A stretch of 64,000 bases of DNA, taken from the NCBI GenBank assembly GCA_039592335.1, contig JBDHBX010000002.1, positions 124,001 through 188,000 on the forward strand. The letters are read 5' to 3'. Position 1 is the first letter of the stretch, and every line of letters begins with the position of its first letter. The position numbers were made by a program, and so were the translations under genes. This document shows positions 7,631 to 16,229 of the stretch, piece after piece. This DNA comes from WVYX01 sp039592335. GTDB taxonomy: Bacteria > Gemmatimonadota > Gemmatimonadetes > Gemmatimonadales > GWC2-71-9. Below the pieces are notes generated by a model. The model did not search any database and was not told the origin of the DNA. It worked only from the letters and a program-made list of their open reading frames with translations.

Positions 7631-9328
7631 TCAGGCGGGCGCCGGCCGCAGCGGCCGCCCCGAAAGCTCATCCGTCCGCTCTCCGTCACGCAGCACGAAG
7701 CGCCCGTTCACCATCACGTGTGCGATCCCGACAGGATACTGGTGCGGCTGCTCAAACGTGGCTCGGTCGGCCACGCGGTCCGGGTCGAACGCCACCAGGT
7801 CGGCGAACGCCTCCGGCGTGATGATGCCGCGTCCTGCGAGGCGGAGCCTGGCCGCCGGCAGGGAGGTCATCTTGTGAATGGCGGTCTCGAGCGGCATGAC
7901 CCGCTGCTCGCGGCAGTAGTGGCCCAGGACGCGAGGAAACGTCCCGAAGCTGCGCGGGTGTGGTGAGCCGGACGCGAGAGGACCCTCGACCGCGAGGGCC
8001 GATCCGTCGGAGCAGACCATGCCCAGCGGGTGAGCGAGGAAGCGGGTGGTGTTCTCTTCGCTCATGCCGAAGCCCACCATGCCGGCCCGATTCCGATTCC
8101 CGACCATCAGCGCCAGCAGGAGAGCATAGGGCTCCAAGCCGCGCTCCGCCGCGAGCTCACCGAGACGCCGCCCTCGTGCCCACGCGAACTCCTCGGCACC
8201 GGTCGAGGTGACCTGCACCGCGTCCCACGAGCCGAGCTGCGCCACCTTCGCGCGCACCGCCGTCTGGATGCGCGCTGCCTGCTCGGGATCGTCCAGCCGC
8301 GCGAAGAATGCGTCGGTGCTGCCGTCACGGGACCAGACCGGGAACAGATTCGACAGCCCCGTGCTGTAGGCCACGTACGGATAGCGATCGTACATCACGT
8401 CGATACCGTCCGCGCGCGCCCGCTCCAGCGCCTGCAGCACCGGCTTGCCCTTCCACCAGTTGCGCTGTCCCTGGGCCTTGAGGTGAGCGATCTGCACCGG
8501 CACCCCGGCGAGGCGTCCCACGTTGAGCGCCTCCTCCACCGCGGCAAAGAGTTGGTCGTCCTCGTTGCGCATGTGGCTGGCGTACGGGAGGGCGCTACCC
8601 TTGAGCTCACCGGCGAGCGCGACGAGCTCCTCGAGGTCGGCAAATGCGCTGGGGACGTACTCCAACCCACTCGAGAGCCCGCACGCGCCCGCCGCGATCG
8701 CCTCGCGCACCAGGGCTCGCATGCGCTCGATTTCCTCGGCCGTGGCCGGGCGATCGTCGTCGCCGATCACGTGCCCGCGCACGGTGCCCTGTCCCACCAT
8801 GCTGGCGAGGTTCACGGCAGCGCCCTGGCGCTCCAGCTGGCCGAAGAACCCGGCGAGGTCGTGGAACTCGAGCTCCACGCCGTAGCGTTCGCGGTACCGC
8901 TGTTGCACCTCGGCGGCTGCCTCCGGCGTCCACGGGCCGATCGAGCCGCCGTCCTGGCCGGTCACCTCGGTGGTGACGCCCTGGCGCACCTTACTCTCCG
9001 CACGGGGGTCGATCAGCAGCTCCAGGTCGGTGTGCGAGTGCACGTCGATGAAACCCGGTGCCAGGGCGAGACCGTCCAGCTCCACGATCGTTCCCGCGGG
9101 TATGGGGAGCGCGGGGCCGACTGCGGCAATGCGATCGCCGGCCACGGCGACGTCGACCTCGACCGGCGCGCTGCCGCTCCCGTCGTACAGCAGCGCGCCA
9201 CGCAACATGATGTCGATCTTGGGACGCCCGCGCATCCAGCGCGGCTCGAGCGCCCAGGCGGGGTGTCCGCCGATGACGGCCGCGCCCACCGCGAAGGCAG
9301 TGCCGTGTACGAAGTCTCGTCTGTTCAT
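7631..9328 (-). CDS. Tat-exported D-aminoacylase / N-acyl-D-amino-acid deacylase (amidohydrolase)
   Basis: A 565-residue metal-dependent amidohydrolase that removes acyl groups from N-acyl-D-amino acids or related compounds. The metal site is visible as DVHSHTD, after the short beta-sandwich opening (LYDGSG) and the block LAPGFI. Later family markers are GQDGGSIGPW and SHMRNEDD. The start NRRDF followed by a hydrophobic stretch ending AWA is a twin-arginine export signal, so the enzyme probably works outside the cytoplasm. ATG 9328 follows the amidase stop by one base. The longer in-frame start upstream lies inside the amidase gene and is unlikely. Pairing with an amidase suggests breakdown of peptides or amides. 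Confidence 0.85.
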   Translation of the reverse strand: MNRRDFVHGTAFAVGAAVIGGHPAWALEPRWMRGRPKIDIMLRGALLYDGSGSAPVEVDVAVAGDRIAAVGPALPIPAGTIVELDGLALAPGFIDVHSHTDLELLIDPRAESKVRQGVTTEVTGQDGGSIGPWTPEAAAEVQQRYRERYGVELEFHDLAGFFGQLERQGAAVNLASMVGQGTVRGHVIGDDDRPATAEEIERMRALVREAIAAGACGLSSGLEYVPSAFADLEELVALAGELKGSALPYASHMRNEDDQLFAAVEEALNVGRLAGVPVQIAHLKAQGQRNWWKGKPVLQALERARADGIDVMYDRYPYVAYSTGLSNLFPVWSRDGSTDAFFARLDDPEQAARIQTAVRAKVAQLGSWDAVQVTSTGAEEFAWARGRRLGELAAERGLEPYALLLALMVGNRNRAGMVGFGMSEENTTRFLAHPLGMVCSDGSALAVEGPLASGSPHPRSFGTFPRVLGHYCREQRVMPLETAIHKMTSLPAARLRLAGRGIITPEAFADLVAFDPDRVADRATFEQPHQYPVGIAHVMVNGRFVLRDGERTDELSGRPLRPAPA

Positions 9329-9329
9329 C

Positions 9330-11012
9330 TCACACGAAGTCGGGTGGGTGCCGCAGGTGGAACCCCGTGGCGTCCTGCCACGCCTTGGCCACCGCCAGCA
9401 GCTCCGCCTCGCCATACAGCTTGCCGATGAACGAGATGCTCACGGGCGTGCCGTTGTCCCGAAACCCATGCGGTAAGGTCACGGCCGGGTGGCCCGTCAA
9501 GTTGGTGGTGAGCAGCACGCTGCCACCGTAGGACGGCGTGATGAACACGTCGATCCCGTCCATGACGGCGTCCATGGCCGCCATCAGCATGGTGCGGGCG
9601 CGGTTGGCCTGAACGTACTCCACGGCGGGAACGAGGCGCGAGCGTCGGAAGCTCGTGGGCCACGCGCGCGCGTCCTGCCGCACCAACAGGTCGTCGCGGT
9701 TGCTGCGGGTGAGCTCGTCGTGCGCCGCCGCCGCCTCGACGCTGAGCAGAAACCGCAGCGCCCCCACGGGGATCTGGTCGGGGAGCTCCACCGGCACCGG
9801 CTCTACTCCCAGCGAACGCAGCGCCCCGAGCGCCTGCATGTCGAAGTCGTACCAGTCGTGCTCCGCCTCGAAGGCACTCTTGTAGTACCCGATTCGGAGG
9901 CTGGTCGGTGCGAGCTCGGCATCCCAGTCGAACGGGAGGTCCCGGGCAGTGGGGTCCTTGCCATCGGCCCCGTGAATCGCGTCGAGGACGAGGGCACAGT
10001 CCTCCACGGTGCGGCAGATCGGCCCCAACTTGTCCATGCTCCACGAGAGGGCCATCGCGCCGAAGCGACTCACCCGGCCGAACGTCGGGCGCAGCCCCGT
10101 GGCCCCGCACCGCGTGGAGGGTGACACGATCGAGCCCAGTGTCTCGCTGCCGATGCTGAAGCCGAGACACCCGGCCACCGTGGCCGATGCCGAGCCGGCG
10201 GACGAGCCGCGCGAGCCCTGCTCGAGGTCCCACGGATTGCGCGTCTTCCCCCCGAACCAGACGTCGCCCATGGCCAGGGCGCCGAGCGTCATCTTGGCGA
10301 TCAGTACCGCCCCCGCCTCCTCCAGCCGGCGCACCACCGCAGCGTCGTACGGGATCACCTGCTCCTCGTACGGCTTGGCGCCCCAGGTGGTGCGGTACTC
10401 GTCCTCGGCGAGCAGGTCCTTGGCGCCCCAGGGGATGCCGTGGAGCGGGCCCCGGTACTGCCCCTGCGCGAGCTCCGCGTCGGCCCGCCTCGCCTGACGC
10501 ATGGCGAGCTCCTCGGTGAACGTGACCACGCACTCCAGCTTCGGGGCGTGCCGCTTGAGGCGATCGAGATACATGCGGGTCAGCTCGACCGACGAGACCT
10601 GTCGGGAGTGCACCAACTCGGCCAGGTCGGTCACCGACCAGAACGCCGCCTCCTCGAGATGGGCCGGGCGCCGTACTCCCGGGTGTCGCGTACGGCGCTT
10701 CGGTTGGCGACGGACCTCCGGCATGCGACCCGGGAGCACCGGATCGAACACCAGTGCTGGGTGCACGCTGTTGGGGATGTCCACCTCACGAAGCTGCTCG
10801 TACGCCTCGAGGTTGCGGTTGAGCCCGTCGAGCATCAGCTCCCGTTCGGCATCGGTGAACTGGAGCCCCGCCACCGCTTCGGCCTGCGCCAGCATGTCCT
10901 TGGTGATCTTGGGCTCCTCCTCCTGCGCGAGGGCCCAGAGCCCCGGCGAGAGGGCGGCGAAGTAGGCCATGAATTGGCGGCGGTCGATGGCTCGGGTAGC
11001 GTCGTCTGGCAT
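9330..11012 (-). CDS. Tat-exported amidase (amidase-signature family)
   Basis: Hydrolyses amide bonds with a Ser-Ser-Lys triad. The Lys is in GIPWGAKDLL, the cis-Ser in GSSAGSASA and the nucleophile in GSETLGSIVSPS. The N-terminus has the twin-arginine pattern DRRQFMAYFAAL, so export in a folded state is likely. At about 560 residues it is longer than plain amidases because of ~90 extra residues before the catalytic core. ATG 11012 is taken as start; a GTG at 11036 is an alternative, and neither has a strong ribosome site. Its end is coupled to the D-aminoacylase-like gene. Confidence 0.85.
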   Translation of the reverse strand: MPDDATRAIDRRQFMAYFAALSPGLWALAQEEEPKITKDMLAQAEAVAGLQFTDAERELMLDGLNRNLEAYEQLREVDIPNSVHPALVFDPVLPGRMPEVRRQPKRRTRHPGVRRPAHLEEAAFWSVTDLAELVHSRQVSSVELTRMYLDRLKRHAPKLECVVTFTEELAMRQARRADAELAQGQYRGPLHGIPWGAKDLLAEDEYRTTWGAKPYEEQVIPYDAAVVRRLEEAGAVLIAKMTLGALAMGDVWFGGKTRNPWDLEQGSRGSSAGSASATVAGCLGFSIGSETLGSIVSPSTRCGATGLRPTFGRVSRFGAMALSWSMDKLGPICRTVEDCALVLDAIHGADGKDPTARDLPFDWDAELAPTSLRIGYYKSAFEAEHDWYDFDMQALGALRSLGVEPVPVELPDQIPVGALRFLLSVEAAAAHDELTRSNRDDLLVRQDARAWPTSFRRSRLVPAVEYVQANRARTMLMAAMDAVMDGIDVFITPSYGGSVLLTTNLTGHPAVTLPHGFRDNGTPVSISFIGKLYGEAELLAVAKAWQDATGFHLRHPPDFV

Positions 11013-11103
11013 GGGTCGTCCCAGGATTCGGGTCACGCTACTGGTCGGATCGGGAGAAGATGGGCCGAGCAGCGATCGGATGCCAGGCGGGGCGGTGGGG
11101 TGG

Positions 11104-11514
11104 TTAGGCGGTCACAGCTTCCAACACCCGCCTCATCTTGACCTGTACGTCCTGCGCGACCGGGTCCAACGCCTCGATCCCGCTCATGCCCAGCTGCCTG
11201 ACAGGGTCCAGGGCGGCCACGACGCTCCGGCCAGGGTCGTCGGTGGCGTACACGATCACGTTGCAGGGAAGCAGCAACCCGATGTCCCGCTCCGTACTGA
11301 GTGCCTTGTGCGCCAGGGGCGGGTTGCACGCCCCCAGGATAACGTAGGGCCGGAAATCCACATCCAGCTTCTTCTTGAACGTGGCCTTCACGTCTATCTC
11401 TGTCAGGACGCCGAAACCCTCCTTACCGAGCTCCTCCCGGGCGCGCTCCACCGCCTGCTCGTACGGAAGTGCGACCTCCACGTTCAGTCCGTATGTCGTA
11501 GGCTGATCCACCAT
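11104..11514 (-). CDS. DUF302 domain protein
   Basis: A 136-residue cytoplasmic protein covering one DUF302 domain. Typical signs are the opening helix with EQAVERAREELGKEGFGV, the strand FRPYVILGACNP, and the Cys-containing segment GLLLPCNVIVY. DUF302 proteins often stand next to oxidases, thiol or metal genes and their function is unknown. The ATG is well supported by GGAGGAG upstream in its leader. It is divergent from the cytochrome oxidase operon, whose promoter lies in the shared spacer. Confidence 0.88.
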   Translation of the reverse strand: MVDQPTTYGLNVEVALPYEQAVERAREELGKEGFGVLTEIDVKATFKKKLDVDFRPYVILGACNPPLAHKALSTERDIGLLLPCNVIVYATDDPGRSVVAALDPVRQLGMSGIEALDPVAQDVQVKMRRVLEAVTA

Positions 11515-11627
11515 CGTATCGTCTCCTCCCTCTCCCGTTCACGTGGCCCCGGGTGGGCCCCGTGATCATTCCGATCCGCAACTGTTTCCAGCCGTTAATA
11601 AAGGTATAGGGCGGTCGGCGCGCAAAG

Positions 11628-11656
11628 TTGACCTCATGCGACGAGATATGTAGTAT
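11628..11656 (+). promoter_or_regulatory. Sigma-70-type promoter of the cytochrome oxidase operon
   Basis: TTGACC at 11628-11633 and TAGTAT at 11651-11656 are separated by exactly 17 bases, close to the consensus. The first start codon of coxB is 41 bases after the -10 box. The predicted transcript begins around 11663. Confidence 0.7.
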
Positions 11657-11662
11657 TTGCCC

Positions 11663-11689
11663 CCGGCTCCGTCATGAAGACGGGGCCGG
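11663..11689 (+). promoter_or_regulatory. Hairpin at the 5' end of the cox transcript
   Basis: An 11-bp stem (11663-11673 with 11679-11689; one G-U pair) closes a 5-base loop ATGAA. It begins at the expected transcription start and ends eight bases before ATG 11697. It could stabilise the message or mask the ribosome site. Confidence 0.5.
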
Positions 11690-11696
11690 TTGGCTT

Positions 11697-12725
11697 ATGG
11701 GAACCCCTACGACAATGGACACACGGAAACGGATACTGGTGGGTGTGGCGGTGACCATGCTCCTGGTCATGCTCTCTGCGTGCGGCGGTGAGTATCCGCA
11801 GTCCACGCTGCATCCCACCGCCGACTTCGGCAGCGAGATCGACCGGCTCTTCATGACGATCGTCTGGTGGGCGCTCGGTGTCTTCGTGGTGGTGGAGACC
11901 GCGCTCATCGTCGCGATCATCAAGTTCCGCGACCGGCCGGGCGCGCCGGTGCCCAAGTACGTGCATGGCAGTACGCTACTCGAGATCTCCTGGACCCTGG
12001 CGCCGGCGATCGTACTGATCTTCATCGCCGTGCCGACGATTCGCACCATCTTCCGCACCGACACCACCCCACCCGAGAACGCGCTGCAGGTCGACGTGAT
12101 TGGGCACCAGTGGTGGTGGGAGTTCCGCTATCCCGGGCTGGGCATCGTCACCGCGAACGAGATGCGGGTTCCGGCGGGTGAGCCGGTGACGCTGGTCATG
12201 ACCTCCCAGGATGTGATCCACAGCTTCTGGGCCCCGAAGCTGGGCGGCAAGCGGGATGTGATGCCGGGCCGTACCACCCGGATCTCGTTCACCCCCGACT
12301 CGCTCGGGTCCTTCATGGGGCAGTGCGCCGAGTTCTGTGGCGCGTCGCACGCCAACATGCGGATGCGCGTGATCGTGGAGGACTCAGCCGGCTTCGCCGC
12401 GTGGGTGGCGCAGGAACGGAGCGCCCCTCCGGCGGAGGAGACGCTCAGCGGTGATGTGGCAGCGGGGCTCGGCGTGTTCCGCACCAAGGGCTGCATTGCC
12501 TGTCACACAGTTGAGGGCGTGGCGGCCGGGGTGCTCGGCCCCAATCTGACGCACGTTGGGAGCCGCGCGACGATCGCATCGGGGATCCTGCCCAATACGG
12601 CCGAGGGCCTGGCACGGTGGATTCGGGATCCGCTGGGTGAGAAGCCGGGCAGCCTGATGCCGCCGATGCCCATGACCGACGAAGAACTCTCGGCGTTGGT
12701 CGCGTACCTCCAGAGCCTGAACTGA
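11697..12725 (+). CDS. coxB: Cytochrome c oxidase subunit II with fused cytochrome c domain (caa3 type)
   Basis: Receives electrons and passes them to subunit I at the membrane surface. A lipobox (LLVMLSAC, Cys29) is followed by two membrane helices. The CuA site is visible with His175, Cys210, Cys214, His218 and Met221, plus the aromatic block GHQWWWEFRYP. A C-terminal cytochrome c domain carries CIACH (Cys266, Cys269, His270) and a Met-rich loop near residue 323 as the sixth ligand. This marks a caa3-type oxidase. ATG 11697 or 11715 could start translation; both keep the lipoprotein signal and neither has a good ribosome site. Starts upstream of 11663 would precede the promoter. Confidence 0.95.
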   Translation: MGTPTTMDTRKRILVGVAVTMLLVMLSACGGEYPQSTLHPTADFGSEIDRLFMTIVWWALGVFVVVETALIVAIIKFRDRPGAPVPKYVHGSTLLEISWTLAPAIVLIFIAVPTIRTIFRTDTTPPENALQVDVIGHQWWWEFRYPGLGIVTANEMRVPAGEPVTLVMTSQDVIHSFWAPKLGGKRDVMPGRTTRISFTPDSLGSFMGQCAEFCGASHANMRMRVIVEDSAGFAAWVAQERSAPPAEETLSGDVAAGLGVFRTKGCIACHTVEGVAAGVLGPNLTHVGSRATIASGILPNTAEGLARWIRDPLGEKPGSLMPPMPMTDEELSALVAYLQSLN

Positions 12726-12738
12726 CGGGACACGGCGC

Positions 12739-14553
12739 ATGGCAGCGACTCTCGATCAGCACGCCGCGACGACGGCCACGGGGCCGTCGGGACTCTGGAG
12801 CTGGCTCACGACCACCGACCACAAGCGGATCGGGATCCTGTACGGGGTCTCGGCGTTCGCGTTCTTCCTGCTGGGCGGGCTCGAGGCCCTCGTCATGCGC
12901 CTGCAGCTCTCGGCTGCTGGGAACGACGTGGTGAGTGCCGAGTTCTACAACGAGCTGTTCACCATGCACGGCACGACCATGGTGTTCCTGGCCGTCATGC
13001 CGCTGTCGGCGGCGTTCTTCAATTTCGTCGTGCCGCTGCAGATCGGCGCGCGCGACGTGGCGTTCCCGCGGCTCAACGCGTTCAGCTACTGGGTGTTTCT
13101 GCTGGGCGGTCTGTTCATGAACGCCAGCTTCCTGATCGGCGCGGCGCCCAACGCCGGCTGGTTCGGTTATGCCAACCTGACGTCGGCGCAGTACTCCCCG
13201 GGCCTGCACGTGGACTTCTGGGTCATCGGCCTGCAGGTGCTCGGCATCGCGTCTATCGCCGCAGGGATCAACTTCATCGTGACGATCGTCAACCTGCGCG
13301 CCCCCGGCATGCGCCTCATGCGGATGCCGGTGTTCACGTGGATGACCCTGGTGACCCAGTTCATCGTCGTGACCGCTTTTCCCGTCATCACGGTGGCGTT
13401 GGTGTTCCTGCTGTTCGATCGGACGTTCGGCACAAATTTCTACTCGGTGGCGGCGGGCGGCGACGTGCTGCTGTGGCAGCATCTCTTCTGGCTGTTCGGC
13501 CACCCCGAGGTCTACATCCTGATCCTCCCCGCCATGGGGATCATCTCGGAGGTGGTTCCGACCTTCTCTCGCAAGCCGCTGTTCGGCTACGCGGTGGTGG
13601 TGTACTCGGGGTTGCTCATTGCGATTCTGGGGTGGGGGGTGTGGGCGCATCACATGTTCCAGGTCGGACTCGGCCCCATTGCCGACTCGGTGTTCGCGGC
13701 CAGCACGATGCTGATCGCGATCCCCACGGGCGTCAAGATCTTCAACTGGATCGCCACCATGTGGGGCGGTCGCCTGAAGTTCACGACGTCGATGCTCTTC
13801 GCCATTGGCTTCATCGCGATGTTCATCGTGGGCGGGCTCTCGGGCGTGATGCATGCCTCTCCGCCGGCCGACCTGCAGCAGACGGACACGTACTTCGTAG
13901 TGGCGCACTTCCACTACGTGTTGGTGGGCGGCGCCGTCTTGGGGTTGTTCGCGGGGATCTACTACTGGTGGCCCAAGGTGTTCGGGCACCAGCTCAGCGA
14001 GGCGGTCGGCAAGTGGCACTTCTGGCTCACCGTGATCGGCGCCAATCTGACGTTCTTCCCGATGCACTTCATCGGGCTGTTGGGCATGCCGCGACGTGTG
14101 TACACGTACGCCCCGGAGCTGGGGCTGGACACGATGAACCTGGTCGCCACGATCGGCGCGTTCGCCATGGGGTTGGGGAGTCTGGTCTTCGTCGTCAACG
14201 CCTGGTACTCGCGTAAGCGGGGCAAGGTAGCTACGGCCAATCCGTGGGACGGCGCGATGCTGGAGTGGTCGATGGCGTCGCCCCCGCCGGTGTACAACTT
14301 CTCGGTGATCCCCAACGTGAAGTCACGGCTACCGCTCTGGTCGGAGGACGGCTACGAGCCCCGTCCGCTGCCGCAAACGCCGCCCCAGTCGATTCACATG
14401 CCGGGAGGCTCTTACTGGCCCCTGGTGACGGCGATCGGCATCATCGTGGGAGCCGTCGGTGGCCTCACCCAGACCCTGTGGATCGCGCTGCTTGCGGCCG
14501 CGATCATCGTGGTCGGCATCTACGCTTGGGCCTTCGAGCCCTTTGAGGTCTGA
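12739..14553 (+). CDS. coxA: Cytochrome c oxidase subunit I
   Basis: The catalytic heme-copper subunit of 604 residues with about twelve or more membrane helices. Key residues visible: heme ligand His77 (FTMHGTT), the CuB His and cross-linked Tyr in HPEVY (255-259) with Glu257 of the proton path, His304-His305 in WAHHMF, and the heme ligands His390 and His392 in HFHYVLVGG. The K-path Lys lies in IPTGVKIFNW. It follows coxB by 13 bases and precedes coxC by two, an operon arrangement. Confidence 0.98.
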   Translation: MAATLDQHAATTATGPSGLWSWLTTTDHKRIGILYGVSAFAFFLLGGLEALVMRLQLSAAGNDVVSAEFYNELFTMHGTTMVFLAVMPLSAAFFNFVVPLQIGARDVAFPRLNAFSYWVFLLGGLFMNASFLIGAAPNAGWFGYANLTSAQYSPGLHVDFWVIGLQVLGIASIAAGINFIVTIVNLRAPGMRLMRMPVFTWMTLVTQFIVVTAFPVITVALVFLLFDRTFGTNFYSVAAGGDVLLWQHLFWLFGHPEVYILILPAMGIISEVVPTFSRKPLFGYAVVVYSGLLIAILGWGVWAHHMFQVGLGPIADSVFAASTMLIAIPTGVKIFNWIATMWGGRLKFTTSMLFAIGFIAMFIVGGLSGVMHASPPADLQQTDTYFVVAHFHYVLVGGAVLGLFAGIYYWWPKVFGHQLSEAVGKWHFWLTVIGANLTFFPMHFIGLLGMPRRVYTYAPELGLDTMNLVATIGAFAMGLGSLVFVVNAWYSRKRGKVATANPWDGAMLEWSMASPPPVYNFSVIPNVKSRLPLWSEDGYEPRPLPQTPPQSIHMPGGSYWPLVTAIGIIVGAVGGLTQTLWIALLAAAIIVVGIYAWAFEPFEV

Positions 14554-14555
14554 GC

Positions 14556-15140
14556 ATGAGCGAAGCCGTGGCGGGCCATTACACCAGTACCGGTCTCGAC
14601 AGCCGCAAGATCGGCCTCTGGACCTTTATCGGATCCGAGTGCCTGCTGTTCGGCTCCCTGATCTCGACCTACCTGGTGTACAAGGGGAAGAGCGTCGTCG
14701 GGCCGACCCCGCAGGAGATCCTCAACATCCCGCTGACGTCTATCAGCACCTTCGACCTACTCATGTCGAGTCTGGCCATGGTGCTGGCGCTCGCAGCGGT
14801 GAGCCGGGGAGACAAGGTCTGGTCACGAGTGTGGATCGCGACCACGGCCTTTCTCGGACTCGTGTTCCTCGGATTCCAGGTCTACGAGTTCACCAGCTTC
14901 GTGCACGAAGGCCTCACGCTCCAGGCCAACCTGTTTGGCTCCACCTTCTTCGTGCTGACCGGTACGCACGGCGCCCACGTGTTGGCGGGCGTGATCTGGT
15001 TGCTGACGCTGCTGGTGCGGTCGTTCCAGGGGAAGCTGGGGCCCGAGAAGGCAATGAACGTGGAGCTCGCCGGCCTCTACTGGCATTTCGTGGATGTGGT
15101 GTGGATCGTGATCTTCACCGTAGTCTACCTGCTACAGTAA
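14556..15140 (+). CDS. coxC: Cytochrome c oxidase subunit III
   Basis: A 194-residue membrane subunit with five helices, the short bacterial form. Family signs are KIGLWTFIGSECLLFGSL near the start, EFTSFVHEGLTLQ, TGTHGAHVLAGVIWL and the end block LYWHFVDVVWIVIF. It stabilises subunit I and its oxygen path. It lies two bases after coxA and is followed by coxD after 12 bases. Confidence 0.96.
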   Translation: MSEAVAGHYTSTGLDSRKIGLWTFIGSECLLFGSLISTYLVYKGKSVVGPTPQEILNIPLTSISTFDLLMSSLAMVLALAAVSRGDKVWSRVWIATTAFLGLVFLGFQVYEFTSFVHEGLTLQANLFGSTFFVLTGTHGAHVLAGVIWLLTLLVRSFQGKLGPEKAMNVELAGLYWHFVDVVWIVIFTVVYLLQ

Positions 15141-15152
15141 TGGGCAACCGCG

Positions 15153-15461
15153 ATGAGTGAGCAGTCGAGCAATCACGAGCAAGGACATCCTGGCGTCGGG
15201 ACCTACCTGACCGTCGCGGCAGTCCTCGCGATCATCACGCTGGTGGAGGTGGGGGTCTTCTACGTGCCGGCGTTCCAGAACATCCTGGCACCGGTGCTGC
15301 TCACGCTCTCGGGGGCGAAGTTCGTTCTGGTCGTGGGTTTCTACATGCACCTCAAGTCTGACCACCAGCTGTTCCGCGTGATCTTCACGGTCCCGCTGCT
15401 CATCGCGATCGCGGTTGGGGTCGCACTGCTCTTCCTCTTCGGGGTCGTCACCCTGACCTGA
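15153..15461 (+). CDS. coxD: Cytochrome c oxidase subunit IV, bacterial type
   Basis: A 102-residue protein with three hydrophobic helices and the family segment SGAKFVLVVGFYMHLKSD, typical of prokaryotic subunit IV (CtaF/COX4_pro). It is the last gene of the coxBACD operon and is followed at once by a strong hairpin. Confidence 0.92.
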   Translation: MSEQSSNHEQGHPGVGTYLTVAAVLAIITLVEVGVFYVPAFQNILAPVLLTLSGAKFVLVVGFYMHLKSDHQLFRVIFTVPLLIAIAVGVALLFLFGVVTLT

Positions 15462-15467
15462 ACACGT

Positions 15468-15506
15468 GGCGCCGGAGTGGGGGTGTGAACCCGCCACTCC
15501 GGCGCC
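15468..15506. terminator. Hairpin terminator between coxD and the converging membrane-protein gene
   Basis: A perfect 13-bp stem (15468-15480 with 15494-15506) with a 13-base loop sits between two converging genes. It lacks a T-run but could stop transcription in both directions. Confidence 0.6.
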
Positions 15507-15524
15507 GTAGTGCGTCCGGTCGCG

Positions 15525-16055
15525 CTACTGCGCGATGCGTCGAATCGAGTCGGCCGACTCGTCGATGGCGGCGCCCAGCGGGTGCGCCGCCAGCTTCTCG
15601 CGCAACTGTGGATGCGCGCGCCAGAGGTAATAGCTCATTCCGCCCGCGGCGATGGCATTGCCGACCGCCACGCTCCACCACGCGACCGCGCCCAGCAGGG
15701 GCTGCGCCCAAACGACCAGCACGATGTAAAAGCCGAATTCGAAAGCGGCGAACCCTACGGCAGCCAGAAACAGCACCGAGGGTATGCGTTCCGCCTGGCA
15801 GGCGAACGCAGCGGCAATCGTGCCGACGATCAGGAACGTCATGGTATGGACGAGCGTGTATCCCGCGACGGCTGGCGCGCTGACTACCACCTGAGCGGGA
15901 TCCCGCAGACCCCAGAACAGCGCAGAACCCAACATGCTCGGAGTGTAGAACGGCTCCCGGGCGATGGTGTCGACCACCAGGAACCAGAGAGCGATGGCCG
16001 CCGCGCCGATCAGGCCGGCCATGAGGCCTTCGCGGAGAATTCGCTGTACGTCCAT
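15525..16055 (-). CDS. Four-helix membrane protein of unknown function
   Basis: A 176-residue protein with four predicted membrane helices (around 12-30, 60-85, 92-115 and 120-140) and a charged C-terminal tail. The start MDVQRILREG has a GGGAAG upstream. I do not recognise the family. It sits between the oxidase operon and the heme O synthase gene on the opposite strand, so a role in respiration is possible but unsupported. Confidence 0.6.
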   Translation of the reverse strand: MDVQRILREGLMAGLIGAAAIALWFLVVDTIAREPFYTPSMLGSALFWGLRDPAQVVVSAPAVAGYTLVHTMTFLIVGTIAAAFACQAERIPSVLFLAAVGFAAFEFGFYIVLVVWAQPLLGAVAWWSVAVGNAIAAGGMSYYLWRAHPQLREKLAAHPLGAAIDESADSIRRIAQ

Positions 16056-16229
16056 AAACGCTTCCCATTGGAGTGGTGAAACGCGAGCTACCTAGGTACT
16101 CCCGCACGCAGCGTGGGTCAAGTGTAGCCACAGTAACAGCAGGACGTTGCGGAGGGGTTCCCGCCATGTTTGCTTTGTGTCCCGAGCGGCGACAGAACCG
16201 CTCATCGCTGTTGGTTGCCTCGGTTAACA

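Noticed and set aside
8030..9430. 466-codon frame opposite the D-aminoacylase gene
   Set aside because: Antisense shadow of a clear amidohydrolase.
12445..14067. Long open frame of 540 codons opposite coxB and coxA
   Set aside because: It mirrors the conserved oxidase genes; high GC content produces long antisense frames. Composition (His, Arg, Asp rich) is not protein-like.
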